Below are positions 7,772 through 16,509 of a stretch of 64,000 nt of DNA, in pieces (within the stretch, counting starts at the first letter, position 1; each line of letters starts with the position of its first letter). The DNA is taken from the NCBI GenBank assembly GCA_019187085.1, contig JABARS010000014.1, positions 1 to 64,000 on the forward strand, written 5' to 3'. The stretch is from Pseudorhodoplanes sp. (lineage in GTDB: Bacteria > Pseudomonadota > Alphaproteobacteria > Rhizobiales > Xanthobacteraceae). The notes below the pieces were generated by a model. That model worked only from the letters and a program-made list of their open reading frames with translations, was not told the DNA's origin and made no database searches. The position numbers and the translations under genes are program-made.

Positions 7772-9631
7772 ATGGCAAAAAAAGTTAAGCGCAAGAAAAA
7801 GACGGCATCCAAAACGCAGGGGCGGAGCAAGACGCGCACCGGCGCAGGCTCCACCGGCAAACGTGGAAAATCCCGAGCGGATGCGACGAAGACCTCGCGC
7901 ACCAAGACACCGAAACGGGGCGCCAAAACGCGCAAAAAGCAGGCGACCAGGATAGCCAAGACGACGAAGACCAAAGCGAAGACAAAGACTGCGAAACCAA
8001 ATACGTCGCCGGCGAAAGGGAAGAAGAAAGAGGCCATCGCTGCAACGAACGTTTCGATGCCGACCGTTGCCGGCGCGCCGCAACCGTTCTTCATCACGAC
8101 TGCGATTTCCTATCCCAACGGCGCCCCGCATATCGGGCACGCCTATGAGGCGATCGCGACCGACGCGATCGCGCGCTTCAAGCGCCTGGACGGCTACGAC
8201 GTCTTCTTCCTCACCGGCACCGACGAGCACGGTCAGAAAATTCAGCAGACGGCGGTGAAGGAAGGCCTGACGGCAAAGGAACTCGTCGACCGCAATTCGC
8301 AGCGCTTCCGCGCCATGGTCGCGCGCATGAACTGCTCGAACGACGATTTCATCCGCACGACCGAGGAACGTCATCGCCGCTCCTCGATGGCGATCTGGGA
8401 GCGCATGAAGGCCAACGGCGACATCTATCTGTCGAAATATGCCGGCTGGTATTCGGTGCGCGACGAGGCCTATTACGCCGAGAGCGAAACCCACCTCAAC
8501 GAGCAGAAGGTCCGCATCGCCAGCAAGACCGGGACGCCGGTCGAATGGGTAGAGGAGGAGAGCTATTTCTTCCGGTTGTCGGCCTATCAGGACAAGCTGC
8601 TCGATCTCTACAGGCGGCATCCCGATTTCGTGCTGCCGAAGGAGCGCCTCAACGAGGTAGCGAGCTTCGTGCGCGGGGGCCTGCAGGATCTGTCGATCTC
8701 GCGCACGACCTTCGACTGGGGCATCAAGGTGCCCGGCGACGAAAAGCACGTCATGTATGTGTGGGTCGACGCGCTGACCAATTACATCACCGCGGTCGGC
8801 TTTCCCGATGTCGAGAGCGTGTCCTACCGGCGCTACTGGCCGGCCGACCTGCACGTGATCGGCAAGGACATCGTGCGCTTCCACGCGGTCTACTGGCCAG
8901 CCTTCCTGATGTCGGCCGGCCTCGCCGTGCCCAGGCGCATTTTCAGCCACGGCTTCCTGTTCAACCGCGGCGAGAAGATGTCGAAATCGGTCGGCAACGT
9001 CATCGACCCGTTCGCGCTCGCGGATGCCTATGGCGTCGATCAGTTGCGCTATTTCTTCCTACGCGAGGTGCCGTTCGGTCAGGACGGCAATTACAGTCAT
9101 GAGGCCATCGTGGCGCGCATCAATGCCGATCTCGCCAACGATCTCGGCAATCTCGCGCAGCGCTCGCTCTCGATGATCGCAAAGCAGCTTGCCGGCGCGA
9201 CGCCCGTGCCCGGCGCCTTTTCGGCTAATGACAGGACCATGCTCGCGACGGCCGACGCCATGGTCGCGGGTGCGCGCGAGGCGATGAAGACCCAGCAGTT
9301 GCACCAGATCCTGGCGCTTGTCTGGTCGGTCGTCGCCGACGCCAATCGCTATTTTGCGGGTGAGGCGCCGTGGGCGCTTGCCAAGACCGATCCGCAGCGC
9401 ATGGGCACCGTGCTCTATGTCACGGCCGAGACCATCCGGCAGGTTGCGATTCTGGCGCAGCCTTTCATTCCGGATTCGGCCGCAAAGTTGCTCGACATTC
9501 TGGCCGTGCCCGCAGCCGAGCGCATGTTCCGTCATCTCGGCGGCGCACATCGCTTGGCGAGCGGGGTCGTGCTGCCGGCGCCGAGCCCGGTCTTCCCGCG
9601 CTATATTGAGCCGGCGGCGACGCCGGCCTGA
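7772..9631 (+). CDS. metG: Methionyl-tRNA synthetase with Lys-rich N-terminal tail
   Basis: 619-residue class Ia synthetase that charges tRNA-Met. The catalytic core starts near residue 104 ([20 protein letters not shown], with HIGH) and carries KMSKS in [13 protein letters not shown]. The CPxC zinc knuckle is absent, the region reading [15 protein letters not shown], as in the zinc-free subclass. No C-terminal EMAP/Arc1p-like domain is present. The odd part is residues 1-95: about 35 of the first 90 are Lys or Arg and only two are acidic, with Thr/Ala/Ser/Pro filling between, like a histone H1 tail. ATG 7772 has GAGAAGG upstream, which supports translation of the tail; an internal ATG at 8057 ([10 protein letters not shown]) lacks a ribosome site but would give a standard enzyme. 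Confidence 0.95.
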   Translation: MAKKVKRKKKTASKTQGRSKTRTGAGSTGKRGKSRADATKTSRTKTPKRGAKTRKKQATRIAKTTKTKAKTKTAKPNTSPAKGKKKEAIAATNVSMPTVAGAPQPFFITTAISYPNGAPHIGHAYEAIATDAIARFKRLDGYDVFFLTGTDEHGQKIQQTAVKEGLTAKELVDRNSQRFRAMVARMNCSNDDFIRTTEERHRRSSMAIWERMKANGDIYLSKYAGWYSVRDEAYYAESETHLNEQKVRIASKTGTPVEWVEEESYFFRLSAYQDKLLDLYRRHPDFVLPKERLNEVASFVRGGLQDLSISRTTFDWGIKVPGDEKHVMYVWVDALTNYITAVGFPDVESVSYRRYWPADLHVIGKDIVRFHAVYWPAFLMSAGLAVPRRIFSHGFLFNRGEKMSKSVGNVIDPFALADAYGVDQLRYFFLREVPFGQDGNYSHEAIVARINADLANDLGNLAQRSLSMIAKQLAGATPVPGAFSANDRTMLATADAMVAGAREAMKTQQLHQILALVWSVVADANRYFAGEAPWALAKTDPQRMGTVLYVTAETIRQVAILAQPFIPDSAAKLLDILAVPAAERMFRHLGGAHRLASGVVLPAPSPVFPRYIEPAATPA

Positions 9632-9635
9632 CGCC

Positions 9636-10427
9636 ATGATTGTCGACAGCCATTGCCATCTCGATTTCCCCGACTTTGCCGACGATCTTGAGGCGATCGT
9701 GGCGCGGGCGCGCGCGCAGGGGCTTGTGCGCATGGTGACGATCTCGACGCGCGTGCGCCAGCTCGACCGGCTGCTCGCCATCTGCGCGCGCTTTGCCGAC
9801 GTCTATTGCTCGGTCGGCACACACCCCCATCACGCCCATGAGGAGCTCGACATCGACGCGGCGACGCTGCAACGGCTCGCCGGCCACGACAAGGTAGTGG
9901 CGATCGGCGAGGCCGGCCTCGATTATCACTACGACAGCAGCCCGCGTGCGGCGCAGGAGCAAGGCCTGCGCGCCCATATCGCGGCCGCGCGCGCGGCCGG
10001 GCTGCCGCTCGTGATCCATTCGCGCGACGCCGACGACGACATGGCCCGCATTCTCGAGGAGGAAAGCGCGCGCGGCGCGTTTCCCGCCGTGCTGCATTGC
10101 TTCACCGGCGGGCCCGATCTGGCGCGGCGCGGCGTCGCGCTCGGTCATTATGTCTCGTTCAGTGGCATCCTGACCTTCAAGAAATCGGATGCGTTGCGCG
10201 CGATCGCTGCGGCGCTGCCGGCCGACCGCATCCTGGTGGAGACCGACGCGCCGTATCTCGCACCCGGTCCTTATCGCGGCAAGCGCAACGAGCCGGCCTA
10301 TGTGGTGGAAACCGCCAAAGTGCTCGCCGAGGTTCGCGGCGTCAGCGTCGAGGCGATAAAGCGGCAGACGACCGACAATTTCTTCCGGCTGTTCTCGAAA
10401 GTGCCGCGCACGCAGGCGGCGGCCTGA
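9636..10427 (+). CDS. tatD: TatD family metal-dependent deoxyribonuclease
   Basis: 263-residue TIM-barrel metallo-hydrolase, a probable 3'-5' exonuclease. Metal ligands are seen in SHCHLDF near the N-terminus, GEAGLDYHYD, VIHSRDADDD, LHCFTGG and ETDAPYLAP, the complete family set. The start ATG at 9636 lies 4 bases after the metG stop. The metG-tatD pairing is conserved in many bacteria. Confidence 0.95.
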   Translation: MIVDSHCHLDFPDFADDLEAIVARARAQGLVRMVTISTRVRQLDRLLAICARFADVYCSVGTHPHHAHEELDIDAATLQRLAGHDKVVAIGEAGLDYHYDSSPRAAQEQGLRAHIAAARAAGLPLVIHSRDADDDMARILEEESARGAFPAVLHCFTGGPDLARRGVALGHYVSFSGILTFKKSDALRAIAAALPADRILVETDAPYLAPGPYRGKRNEPAYVVETAKVLAEVRGVSVEAIKRQTTDNFFRLFSKVPRTQAAA

Positions 10428-10435
10428 CAAGGACC

Positions 10436-11233
10436 ATGGCGCTCACGCTGACCATCCTTGGGTGCGGGTCCTCCGGCGGGGTGCCGCGACCGGCGCTCGG
10501 CTGGGGCGCGTGCGATCCGGCCGAGCCGAAGAACCGCCGTCGCCGCTGCTCGCTGCTCGTCGAACAGGCCGCCGCGGGCGGCGGCAAGACGCGCGTGCTG
10601 GTGGACACCTCGCCCGATCTGCGCGAGCAGCTTCTGGATGCCGGCGTGGCCTCGCTCGATGCCGTCCTGTTCACCCACGAGCATGCCGACCATACCCACG
10701 GCATCGACGATCTGCGTCCACTCTTCATCCATCGGCGGCGGCGGATCGCTGCCTATCTTGACGAACCGACCTCGCGCGCGCTGCATGCGCGCTTCGGCTA
10801 TTGTTTCATGACGCCGCCGGGCAGCGACTATCCGCCGATCCTGCAGGAGCACCGGCTGGTGCCCGGACGGCCGGTCACCATCGAGGGCGAGGGCGGGCCG
10901 CTGGCGGCGCTGCCGTTCCTGCAGGACCATGGTGATATCGTCTCGCTCGGGTTCCGGTTTGGCAACGCGGCTTATTCGGCCGATCTCGTCGGTATGCCCG
11001 ACGACAGCGCCGCCGCGCTTCAGGGGCTCGATCTGTGGATTGTCGACGCCTTGCGGCACGCGCCGCATCCCAGTCACTTCAGCCTCGGCGACGCGCTTGC
11101 CTGGATCGAGCGGATCGGGCCGCGGCAGGCGGTGCTGACCAACATGCATTCCGATCTCGATTACGCGATGCTGGCCGCGAACCTGCCGGCACACGTGCGG
11201 CCAGCTTATGACGGCATGAAAATCACGCTCTGA
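10436..11233 (+). CDS. MBL-fold metallo-hydrolase (PhnP-like)
   Basis: 265-residue metallo-beta-lactamase-fold hydrolase resembling PhnP/RNase Z-like phosphodiesterases. The N-terminus LTLTILGCGSSGGVPRP is characteristic, followed by the zinc-binding HEHADHTHGIDD and further ligands in LQDHGD, YSADLV and NMHSDLDY. AAGGA precedes ATG 10436. It closes the dacC-to-tatD run, a placement shared by many Rhizobiales. The substrate is unknown; no phn genes are nearby, so a role in C-P lyase metabolism is not supported. Confidence 0.9.
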   Translation: MALTLTILGCGSSGGVPRPALGWGACDPAEPKNRRRRCSLLVEQAAAGGGKTRVLVDTSPDLREQLLDAGVASLDAVLFTHEHADHTHGIDDLRPLFIHRRRRIAAYLDEPTSRALHARFGYCFMTPPGSDYPPILQEHRLVPGRPVTIEGEGGPLAALPFLQDHGDIVSLGFRFGNAAYSADLVGMPDDSAAALQGLDLWIVDALRHAPHPSHFSLGDALAWIERIGPRQAVLTNMHSDLDYAMLAANLPAHVRPAYDGMKITL

Positions 11234-11585
11234 GCAGCGCGATATATCAGATCAGGAAATGCATATAATTTTATGGGTTTTCAGCGTAATTGGCTTGGAT
11301 TTGTATTTGATCTGAAGTCTCAGCTTTCGGCTCCACTTAAATATTCCATAATATGTCTTATGCGAATAGCGGTTAACGTTGAAGGCCAGGAGTCAACCGG
11401 CTCTGGCCACAACCGGCCGGCTATCTGTCGATGGACCCGCTCGTGAATTGTCTCGAGCCTTGTCTCTCCATGCGGTCTCCATGCTGCCTCCGATCGTGCG
11501 TGCGTGCCGCGTGCAGCCCCGTTCGCCCGCCCGGGATCGATCTGCTACGACAAGCGTCGCTTCCGCCGAACCCCGAGACCCAATC
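11234..11585 (+). other. Intergenic region with AT-rich island
   Basis: This 352-base gap separates the MBL hydrolase from mazG. Bases 11240-11375 are far more AT-rich than the surroundings. They contain a perfect TATAAT (11264-11269) without a recognisable -35, and an 8-bp inverted repeat, TCAGATCA (11247-11254) and TGATCTGA (11308-11315). The frame upstream of mazG stays open from 11379, so mazG could begin earlier than annotated. No other gene is supported. Confidence 0.5.
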
Positions 11586-12428
11586 GTGAAGCCTGCGCGT
11601 GACATTGCACGACTGATCGAGATCATGGCCGCGCTGCGCACGCCCGGCAGCGGCTGTCCGTGGGACCTGCAGCAGACGTTCGAGACCATCGCGCCCTACA
11701 CGATCGAGGAAGCCTACGAGGTCGCGGACGCGGTCCTGCGCGGCGATCGCGACGACCTGCGCGAGGAACTCGGCGATCTCCTGCTCCAGGTCGTCTTTCA
11801 TGCGCGCATGGCGCAGGAGCAGGACGCGTTCGATTTCGGCGACGTGGTGCAGGCCATCACCGAGAAACTGATCCGGCGGCATCTGCACATCTTCGGCGAT
11901 ACGCGCGACCTGTCGCCGGACGAAGTCAAGGGCCTGTGGGGCCGCATCAAGGCGCAGGAAAAGGCCGAGCGCGCCGTCCGCAAGGGCCTGCCTGCATCCG
12001 CAGCCGCCCCGCATCTTGCGAGCGTGCCGGCCGGGCTGCCGCCGCTGATGCGTGCACTCAAGCTGCAGGCGCGCGCCGGCGAAGTCGGCTTCGACTGGAA
12101 TGATCCCATGGCCGTGCTGGCCAAGATCCGCGAGGAAGCCGACGAGATGGCGGATGCCATCGCGCGCCAGAGCCGGGCCGAGGCGGAAGACGAAATCGGC
12201 GATCTCCTGTTTGCCGTGGTCAATCTGGCACGCCACCTCGCCGTCGATCCCGACGCGGCGCTCCGGCGCACCAATGCCAAGTTTGAACAGCGCTTCCGCC
12301 ATATCGAGCGCGCGCTCGCCGTGCGCGGACGCACGCTCGACCAGGCGTCGCTCGATGAGATGGAAGCGCTCTGGGTCGAAGCCAAGCACGCCGAGCGCGC
12401 CGGCGGGTCGAGCGCCGGCGACGCTTAA
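11586..12428 (+). CDS. mazG: Nucleoside triphosphate pyrophosphohydrolase MazG
   Basis: 280-residue cytosolic enzyme hydrolysing (d)NTPs to monophosphates and PPi, a house-cleaning and stringent-response modulator. Two tandem MazG domains are visible: the first has GCPWDLQQTFETIAPYTIEE and the metal-binding EEAYEVADAV, the second GEVGFDW and EEADEMADAI followed by EIGDLLFAVVNLAR. Length is close to the E. coli enzyme (263). The GTG at 11586 gives the family N-terminus VKPARDIARLIEIMAALR but lacks a strong ribosome site; an upstream ATG in the same frame cannot be excluded. Its stop codon interlocks with that of convergent hflX in TTAA. Confidence 0.93.
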   Translation: MKPARDIARLIEIMAALRTPGSGCPWDLQQTFETIAPYTIEEAYEVADAVLRGDRDDLREELGDLLLQVVFHARMAQEQDAFDFGDVVQAITEKLIRRHLHIFGDTRDLSPDEVKGLWGRIKAQEKAERAVRKGLPASAAAPHLASVPAGLPPLMRALKLQARAGEVGFDWNDPMAVLAKIREEADEMADAIARQSRAEAEDEIGDLLFAVVNLARHLAVDPDAALRRTNAKFEQRFRHIERALAVRGRTLDQASLDEMEALWVEAKHAERAGGSSAGDA

Positions 12429-13810
12429 GACAGCGACCGCGCCGTATCGGATACGGCACCGTCTTGCGCAAACCGCGCCCGCACGAGCGCGGCATTGGCC
12501 GGATCGGCGCGTACGGTCATGACGACGCGTCCGTCCGTTTCCACATGGCGTTCGAGCACTTCGGTGTGGCGATGCAGCCAGCTTGCCCCCGCGCCGTCTT
12601 CGGCGGCGACCACGATGCGCATCACCGTGCGGTCCTGCGTGAGCCTGTGCTCGATCGCCTCGATCAGCGCGCCGATTCCCTCTCCGGTCAGCGCCGAAAC
12701 CGCGACCGGCCTCTCCTGCGCGCTCATGCGCGCGGCCGAATTGTCGAGCCGCCGGCGCGCTTCGGCATCGAGCCGGTCGACCTTGTTCCAGACCTCGACG
12801 ATGCGGCGGTCGCTCGCCTCGATGCCGAGCGATTCGAGGATCGTCTGTACGTCGGTGCGCTGGGCCTCGGTGTCCTCGTGCGACACGTCGCGCACGTGCA
12901 GGATGATGTCGGCCTCGGTCACCTCCTCGAGCGTGGCGCGGAACGCCGCGACCAGCATGGTCGGAAGATCGGAAATGAAGCCGACGGTATCGGAGAGGAT
13001 GATCTTTGCGCCATGCGGGAGCGCGACCGCGCGCAGGGTCGGGTCGAGCGTCGCGAACAGCATGTCGGCTTCCAGCACCTCGGCGCGCGTGAGACGGTTG
13101 AACAGCGTCGACTTTCCGGCATTGGTGTAGCCGACAAGGGCGGCAACCGGATACGGCACGCGCTTGCGGCTCTCGCGATGCAGGGCGCGCCGCTTCTTGA
13201 CGCTTTCCAGCTCGGTCTCGATGCGCGCGATGCGCTCGGCAATCACGCGCCGGTCGGCCTCGATCTGGGTCTCGCCCGGCCCGCCGAGAAAGCCGAAGCC
13301 GCCGCGCTGGCGCTCGAGATGGGTCCAGGAGCGCACCAGCCGGCTCTTCTGGTAGGTCAGGTGCGCAAGCTCAACCTGCAGCACGCCCTCACGGGTGTGC
13401 GCGCGCTGGCCGAAAATCTCCAAGATCAGGCCGGTGCGGTCGAGCACCTTCGCGTTCCAGAGTTTTTCGAGGTTACGCTGCTGGACCGGCGACAGCGCAC
13501 AATCCATCACCACGAGCCCGGCCTCCAGCGATTTGACGAGGCCCGCGATCTCGTCCGCCTTGCCGGTGCCGATGAAGGTCGCCGGCCGGATTTCAGTGAG
13601 CAGAACCACACCGGACTGGACGATCGTCAGGTCGATCGCCTGTGCGAGCCCCACCGCTTCCTCAAGGCGTGCCTCCGGTGCGCGCGCAGGCTCCTGCGCA
13701 CCGCGGCCGCGGCGCAGATAGGGTCCGATCACGACGGCGCGTGTTGGCTCGGCGCTGGAACTGCGCGCGCCCGGATTGTCTGCGTTCCTGTCCCGGCGAC
13801 GCTGCTCCAA
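12425..13810 (-). CDS. hflX: Ribosome-associated GTPase HflX
   Basis: 461-residue GTPase that splits stalled or heat-damaged ribosomes. The N-terminal HflX domain (to about residue 190) contains ATFIGTGKADEIAGLV and the region QRNLEKLWNAKVLDRTGLIL; the linker has GGPGETQIEADRR. The G domain carries GYTNAGKST, DTVGF and NKVD. The annotated start is TTG at 13810, directly abutting the hfq stop, which suggests tight translational coupling; an internal GTG near VVIGPYLRR is possible. Together with hfq it forms the conserved hfq-hflX unit. The stop shares TTAA with mazG. Confidence 0.94.
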   Translation of the reverse strand: MEQRRRDRNADNPGARSSSAEPTRAVVIGPYLRRGRGAQEPARAPEARLEEAVGLAQAIDLTIVQSGVVLLTEIRPATFIGTGKADEIAGLVKSLEAGLVVMDCALSPVQQRNLEKLWNAKVLDRTGLILEIFGQRAHTREGVLQVELAHLTYQKSRLVRSWTHLERQRGGFGFLGGPGETQIEADRRVIAERIARIETELESVKKRRALHRESRKRVPYPVAALVGYTNAGKSTLFNRLTRAEVLEADMLFATLDPTLRAVALPHGAKIILSDTVGFISDLPTMLVAAFRATLEEVTEADIILHVRDVSHEDTEAQRTDVQTILESLGIEASDRRIVEVWNKVDRLDAEARRRLDNSAARMSAQERPVAVSALTGEGIGALIEAIEHRLTQDRTVMRIVVAAEDGAGASWLHRHTEVLERHVETDGRVVMTVRADPANAALVRARFAQDGAVSDTARSLS

Positions 13811-14074
13811 TCAGACCTTCTCTCCGGTCGCAGCCCCCTCCTCGGCCCCTTCGAAAAGCTGGATCGGATGGCCGGGCATGATGGTCGAAATGGCGTGCTT
13901 GTAGACAAGCTGGGAATGCCCGTCGCGGCGCAGGAGCACGCAGAAATTGTCGAACCAGGTGACGACGCCTTGCAGCTTGACCCCATTCACCAGAAAGATC
14001 GTGAGGGGGATTTTCGCCTTTCGAACATGATTGAGGAAAGTGTCTTGCAGGTTTTGTGCGCGTTCGGCCGCCAT
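13811..14074 (-). CDS. hfq: RNA chaperone Hfq
   Basis: 87-residue Sm-like hexameric RNA chaperone for sRNA-mRNA pairing. The Sm1 block [20 protein letters not shown] and Sm2 block with [13 protein letters not shown] (family YKHA and the proximal-face His) are intact, followed by a short acidic/Gly tail as in other Rhizobiales. ATG 14074 has GGAAA upstream. It is followed directly by hflX; the 180-base gap to dat likely holds its promoter. Confidence 0.97.
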   Translation of the reverse strand: MAAERAQNLQDTFLNHVRKAKIPLTIFLVNGVKLQGVVTWFDNFCVLLRRDGHSQLVYKHAISTIMPGHPIQLFEGAEEGAATGEKV

Positions 14075-14254
14075 TGACGCTGTTTCCGTTTTTTGGCCGC
14101 CGGCGGTCAATGATCCGGCAGCTATTTTTCCCCGCTTCGTCGCCCTCGTCTCTCGTTCGGCGTTCCCCACGAGGGCTGAAGATCGATCATTAGACGGCAG
14201 GCCACGCTGGCGCGCAAGCCTCAACTCGTCTAATCGCGCCCCCGCGTCGTCCTG

Positions 14255-15112
14255 TCAGGTAAACGCAGCGTAGCCATGGAAACCGCGCCTAAGCGCGGTG
14301 GCGAGCGGTCCTGGGGTGCCGTCCCCGATCGGGTGGCCGTCGATCCGCACAACCGGCATGACGAGCTGGGTGGCCGAAGTCAGGAACGCCTCCCGTGCCG
14401 CAAGCGCCTCGGCGACCGTGAACGGGCGCTCTTCGAGGGCGAGTCCCTGCGCCCGGATGGCCTCCAGGACCACGGCCCGCGTAATGCCCCTGAGAATGCC
14501 GAATTCGGCTGGCCGGGTTATGACCTTGCCGTCGCGGGTGACGATCCAGGCGTTGGACGAGGCCCCTTCGGTGACATGGCCGTCGCGGTCGACATACCAG
14601 GCCTCGCGTGCCCCGTGCTCGCGCGCGGCCTGCTTGGCCAGCACGTTCGGCAACAGTGCGATCGCCTTGATATCGACGCGGTCCCATCGGTTATCGGGAA
14701 AAGTGATAACGGCGACCCCCTCCGCGGCCATGGCGTCGGCCTTGGCGGCGTCGAGGCCGGTTGCCGTCACGACCAGCGAGGGCCGCGTGCCGGCCGGCGG
14801 AAACGCATGGTCGCGTCGCGCGACGCCGCGCGTCACCTGCAGATAGGCGAGGCCGTAACCGATCCGGTTGCGCCGGACGACCTCGTGCAGCACGACGCTG
14901 AGCGCACGCAAGGGCATCGGCAGCGGAATGCGCAGCTCGCCGAGCGAACGCACCAGCCGGTCCATGTGCCGGCGCTCGTCCACCAGCCGGCCGTCGCGCA
15001 CCTCGCAGACCTCGTACACGCCGTCGGCGAACTGGTAGCCACGGTCCTCGACATGCACGCAGGCGGCCGCGCGCGGCACGTAGCGGCCATTCACATAGGC
15101 GATGCGGGACAT
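14255..15112 (-). CDS. dat: D-amino-acid transaminase (fold-type IV PLP enzyme)
   Basis: 285-residue cytosolic aminotransferase exchanging amino groups between D-amino acids and 2-oxo acids, which can supply D-Glu or D-Ala for the wall. The N-terminus YVNGRYVPRAAACVHVEDRGYQFADGVYEV is characteristic. The PLP Lys lies in VDIKAIALLPNVLAKQAA, and VTEGASSNAWIV and TSATQLVMPV bind cofactor phosphate and substrate. Branched-chain aminotransferase is the main alternative, but YQFADGVYEV and the short length favour the D-amino-acid type. It is 17 bases downstream of ntrX; this placement is shared with Bradyrhizobium-type ntr loci. Confidence 0.9.
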   Translation of the reverse strand: MSRIAYVNGRYVPRAAACVHVEDRGYQFADGVYEVCEVRDGRLVDERRHMDRLVRSLGELRIPLPMPLRALSVVLHEVVRRNRIGYGLAYLQVTRGVARRDHAFPPAGTRPSLVVTATGLDAAKADAMAAEGVAVITFPDNRWDRVDIKAIALLPNVLAKQAAREHGAREAWYVDRDGHVTEGASSNAWIVTRDGKVITRPAEFGILRGITRAVVLEAIRAQGLALEERPFTVAEALAAREAFLTSATQLVMPVVRIDGHPIGDGTPGPLATALRRGFHGYAAFT

Positions 15113-15129
15113 GGCAGCGGTCCGGGATG

Positions 15130-16500
15130 CTAGCTGATGCCAAGCGCCTTGAGCTTGCGATGCAGGGCCGAGCGCTCCATGCCGACGAATTCGGCGGTGC
15201 GCGAGATGTTGCCGCCAAAGCGGTTGATCTGCGCCACCAGATATTCGCGCTCGAACATTTCGCGCGCTTCGCGCAACGGCAGGCTCATGAGCTGCTCGCC
15301 GCCATTACCGTTCGGCATGGTCGGGATCATGGAGCCGACGTCCTGCGGCAGCATGCCGGCATTGATCGTGGCGGACGGGTCGCCGCCCGCCAGGATCATC
15401 AGGCGCTCCACATTGTTGCGCAGTTGGCGTACATTGCCCGGCCAGTCGTGCGACTGCAGCACGGCCATGGCGTCCTCGCCGATGCTGCGCTTGGGCAGGC
15501 CGGTGCCCTGCGAAATCTGCCCCATGAAGAAATCGACCAGCTCGGCGATGTCCTCGCGCCGCTCGGCGAGCGGAGGCACGCGGATCGGCACGACCGACAG
15601 GCGGTGATAGAGGTCCTCGCGGAACCGGCCGCCAGCGATCTCCGATTCCAGATTGCGGGCCGTGGACGAGATGATGCGCACATCGACCGCCACCTTGCTG
15701 TTGCCGCCGACCCGCTCGAACGTCTGGTCGGTCAGCACGCGCAGAATCTTGTTCTGGGTCTCCCGCGGCATGTCGGAAATCTCGTCGATGAAGAGCGTGC
15801 CGCCATGCGCCTCCTCGAGCGCGCCGATCTTGCGACCCTGGCTGCCGTTCGCCTGCTCGATCCCGAACAGTTCGTTTTCCATGCGCTCCGGTGTGATCGC
15901 GGCGGCGTTAATGACGACGAACGGAGCTTCGGCGCGGGCCGACAGCGAATGGATGGTGCGTGCGCATAATTCCTTGCCGCAGCCGGAGGGCCCGACGATG
16001 AGGATGCGGCTGTTGGTGGGCGCGACGCGTTCGATCGTCTGGCGCAGCTGATTGATCGCCGACGAATGCCCCACTATCGCGTTGGCGACCGGAGCGAACT
16101 GCTTCAGCTCGCGGACTTCGCGGCGCAGACGCGAGGCCTCGAGCGCACGGTCGGCGATGAGCAGCAGCCGGTCGGCCTTGAACGGCTTCTCGATGAAATC
16201 ATAAGCGCCGCTCTTGATGGCGGCGACGGCGGTCTCGATGTTGCCGTGGCCGGAAATCATGACGACCGGCAGTTCCGGGTGTAGCTCCTTGATGGCAGCG
16301 AGAAGCTGCAGACCGTCGAGCCGGCTGCCTTGCAGCCAGATGTCGAGGAAGACGAGGTTCGGGCGGCGCGCCTGGATCGCGGCGAGCGCGGAATCGCTGT
16401 CGCGCGCCGTTCGCGTGGCAAACCCCTCGTCCTGGAGAATGCCCGCGACCAGTTCGCAGATGTCGGCTTCGTCGTCGACGATCAAGATATCGGCAGCCAT
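15130..16500 (-). CDS. ntrX: Nitrogen/redox response regulator NtrX
   Basis: 456-residue partner of NtrY. An N-terminal receiver domain has phospho-acceptor Asp53 (FLDIWLQG); the AAA+ domain has Walker A GPSGCGKE and Walker B GGTLFIDEISDMP; a Fis-type helix-turn-helix closes the protein (NISRTAEFVGMERSALHRKLKALG). The sigma54-contact loop GAFTGA, present in the NtrC of this window, is missing and reads QANGSQGRK here, so NtrX probably does not activate sigma54 but acts as a conventional or repressive regulator, as described for Rhizobiales NtrX. It begins 9 bases after ntrY. Confidence 0.96.
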   Translation of the reverse strand: MAADILIVDDEADICELVAGILQDEGFATRTARDSDSALAAIQARRPNLVFLDIWLQGSRLDGLQLLAAIKELHPELPVVMISGHGNIETAVAAIKSGAYDFIEKPFKADRLLLIADRALEASRLRREVRELKQFAPVANAIVGHSSAINQLRQTIERVAPTNSRILIVGPSGCGKELCARTIHSLSARAEAPFVVINAAAITPERMENELFGIEQANGSQGRKIGALEEAHGGTLFIDEISDMPRETQNKILRVLTDQTFERVGGNSKVAVDVRIISSTARNLESEIAGGRFREDLYHRLSVVPIRVPPLAERREDIAELVDFFMGQISQGTGLPKRSIGEDAMAVLQSHDWPGNVRQLRNNVERLMILAGGDPSATINAGMLPQDVGSMIPTMPNGNGGEQLMSLPLREAREMFEREYLVAQINRFGGNISRTAEFVGMERSALHRKLKALGIS

Positions 16501-16509
16501 GCGTGACGC

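Noticed and set aside
11379..11585. N-terminal extension of MazG by 69 codons
   Set aside because: The extension has no family similarity and the conserved MazG N-terminus begins at GTG 11586; kept only as a possible alternative start.
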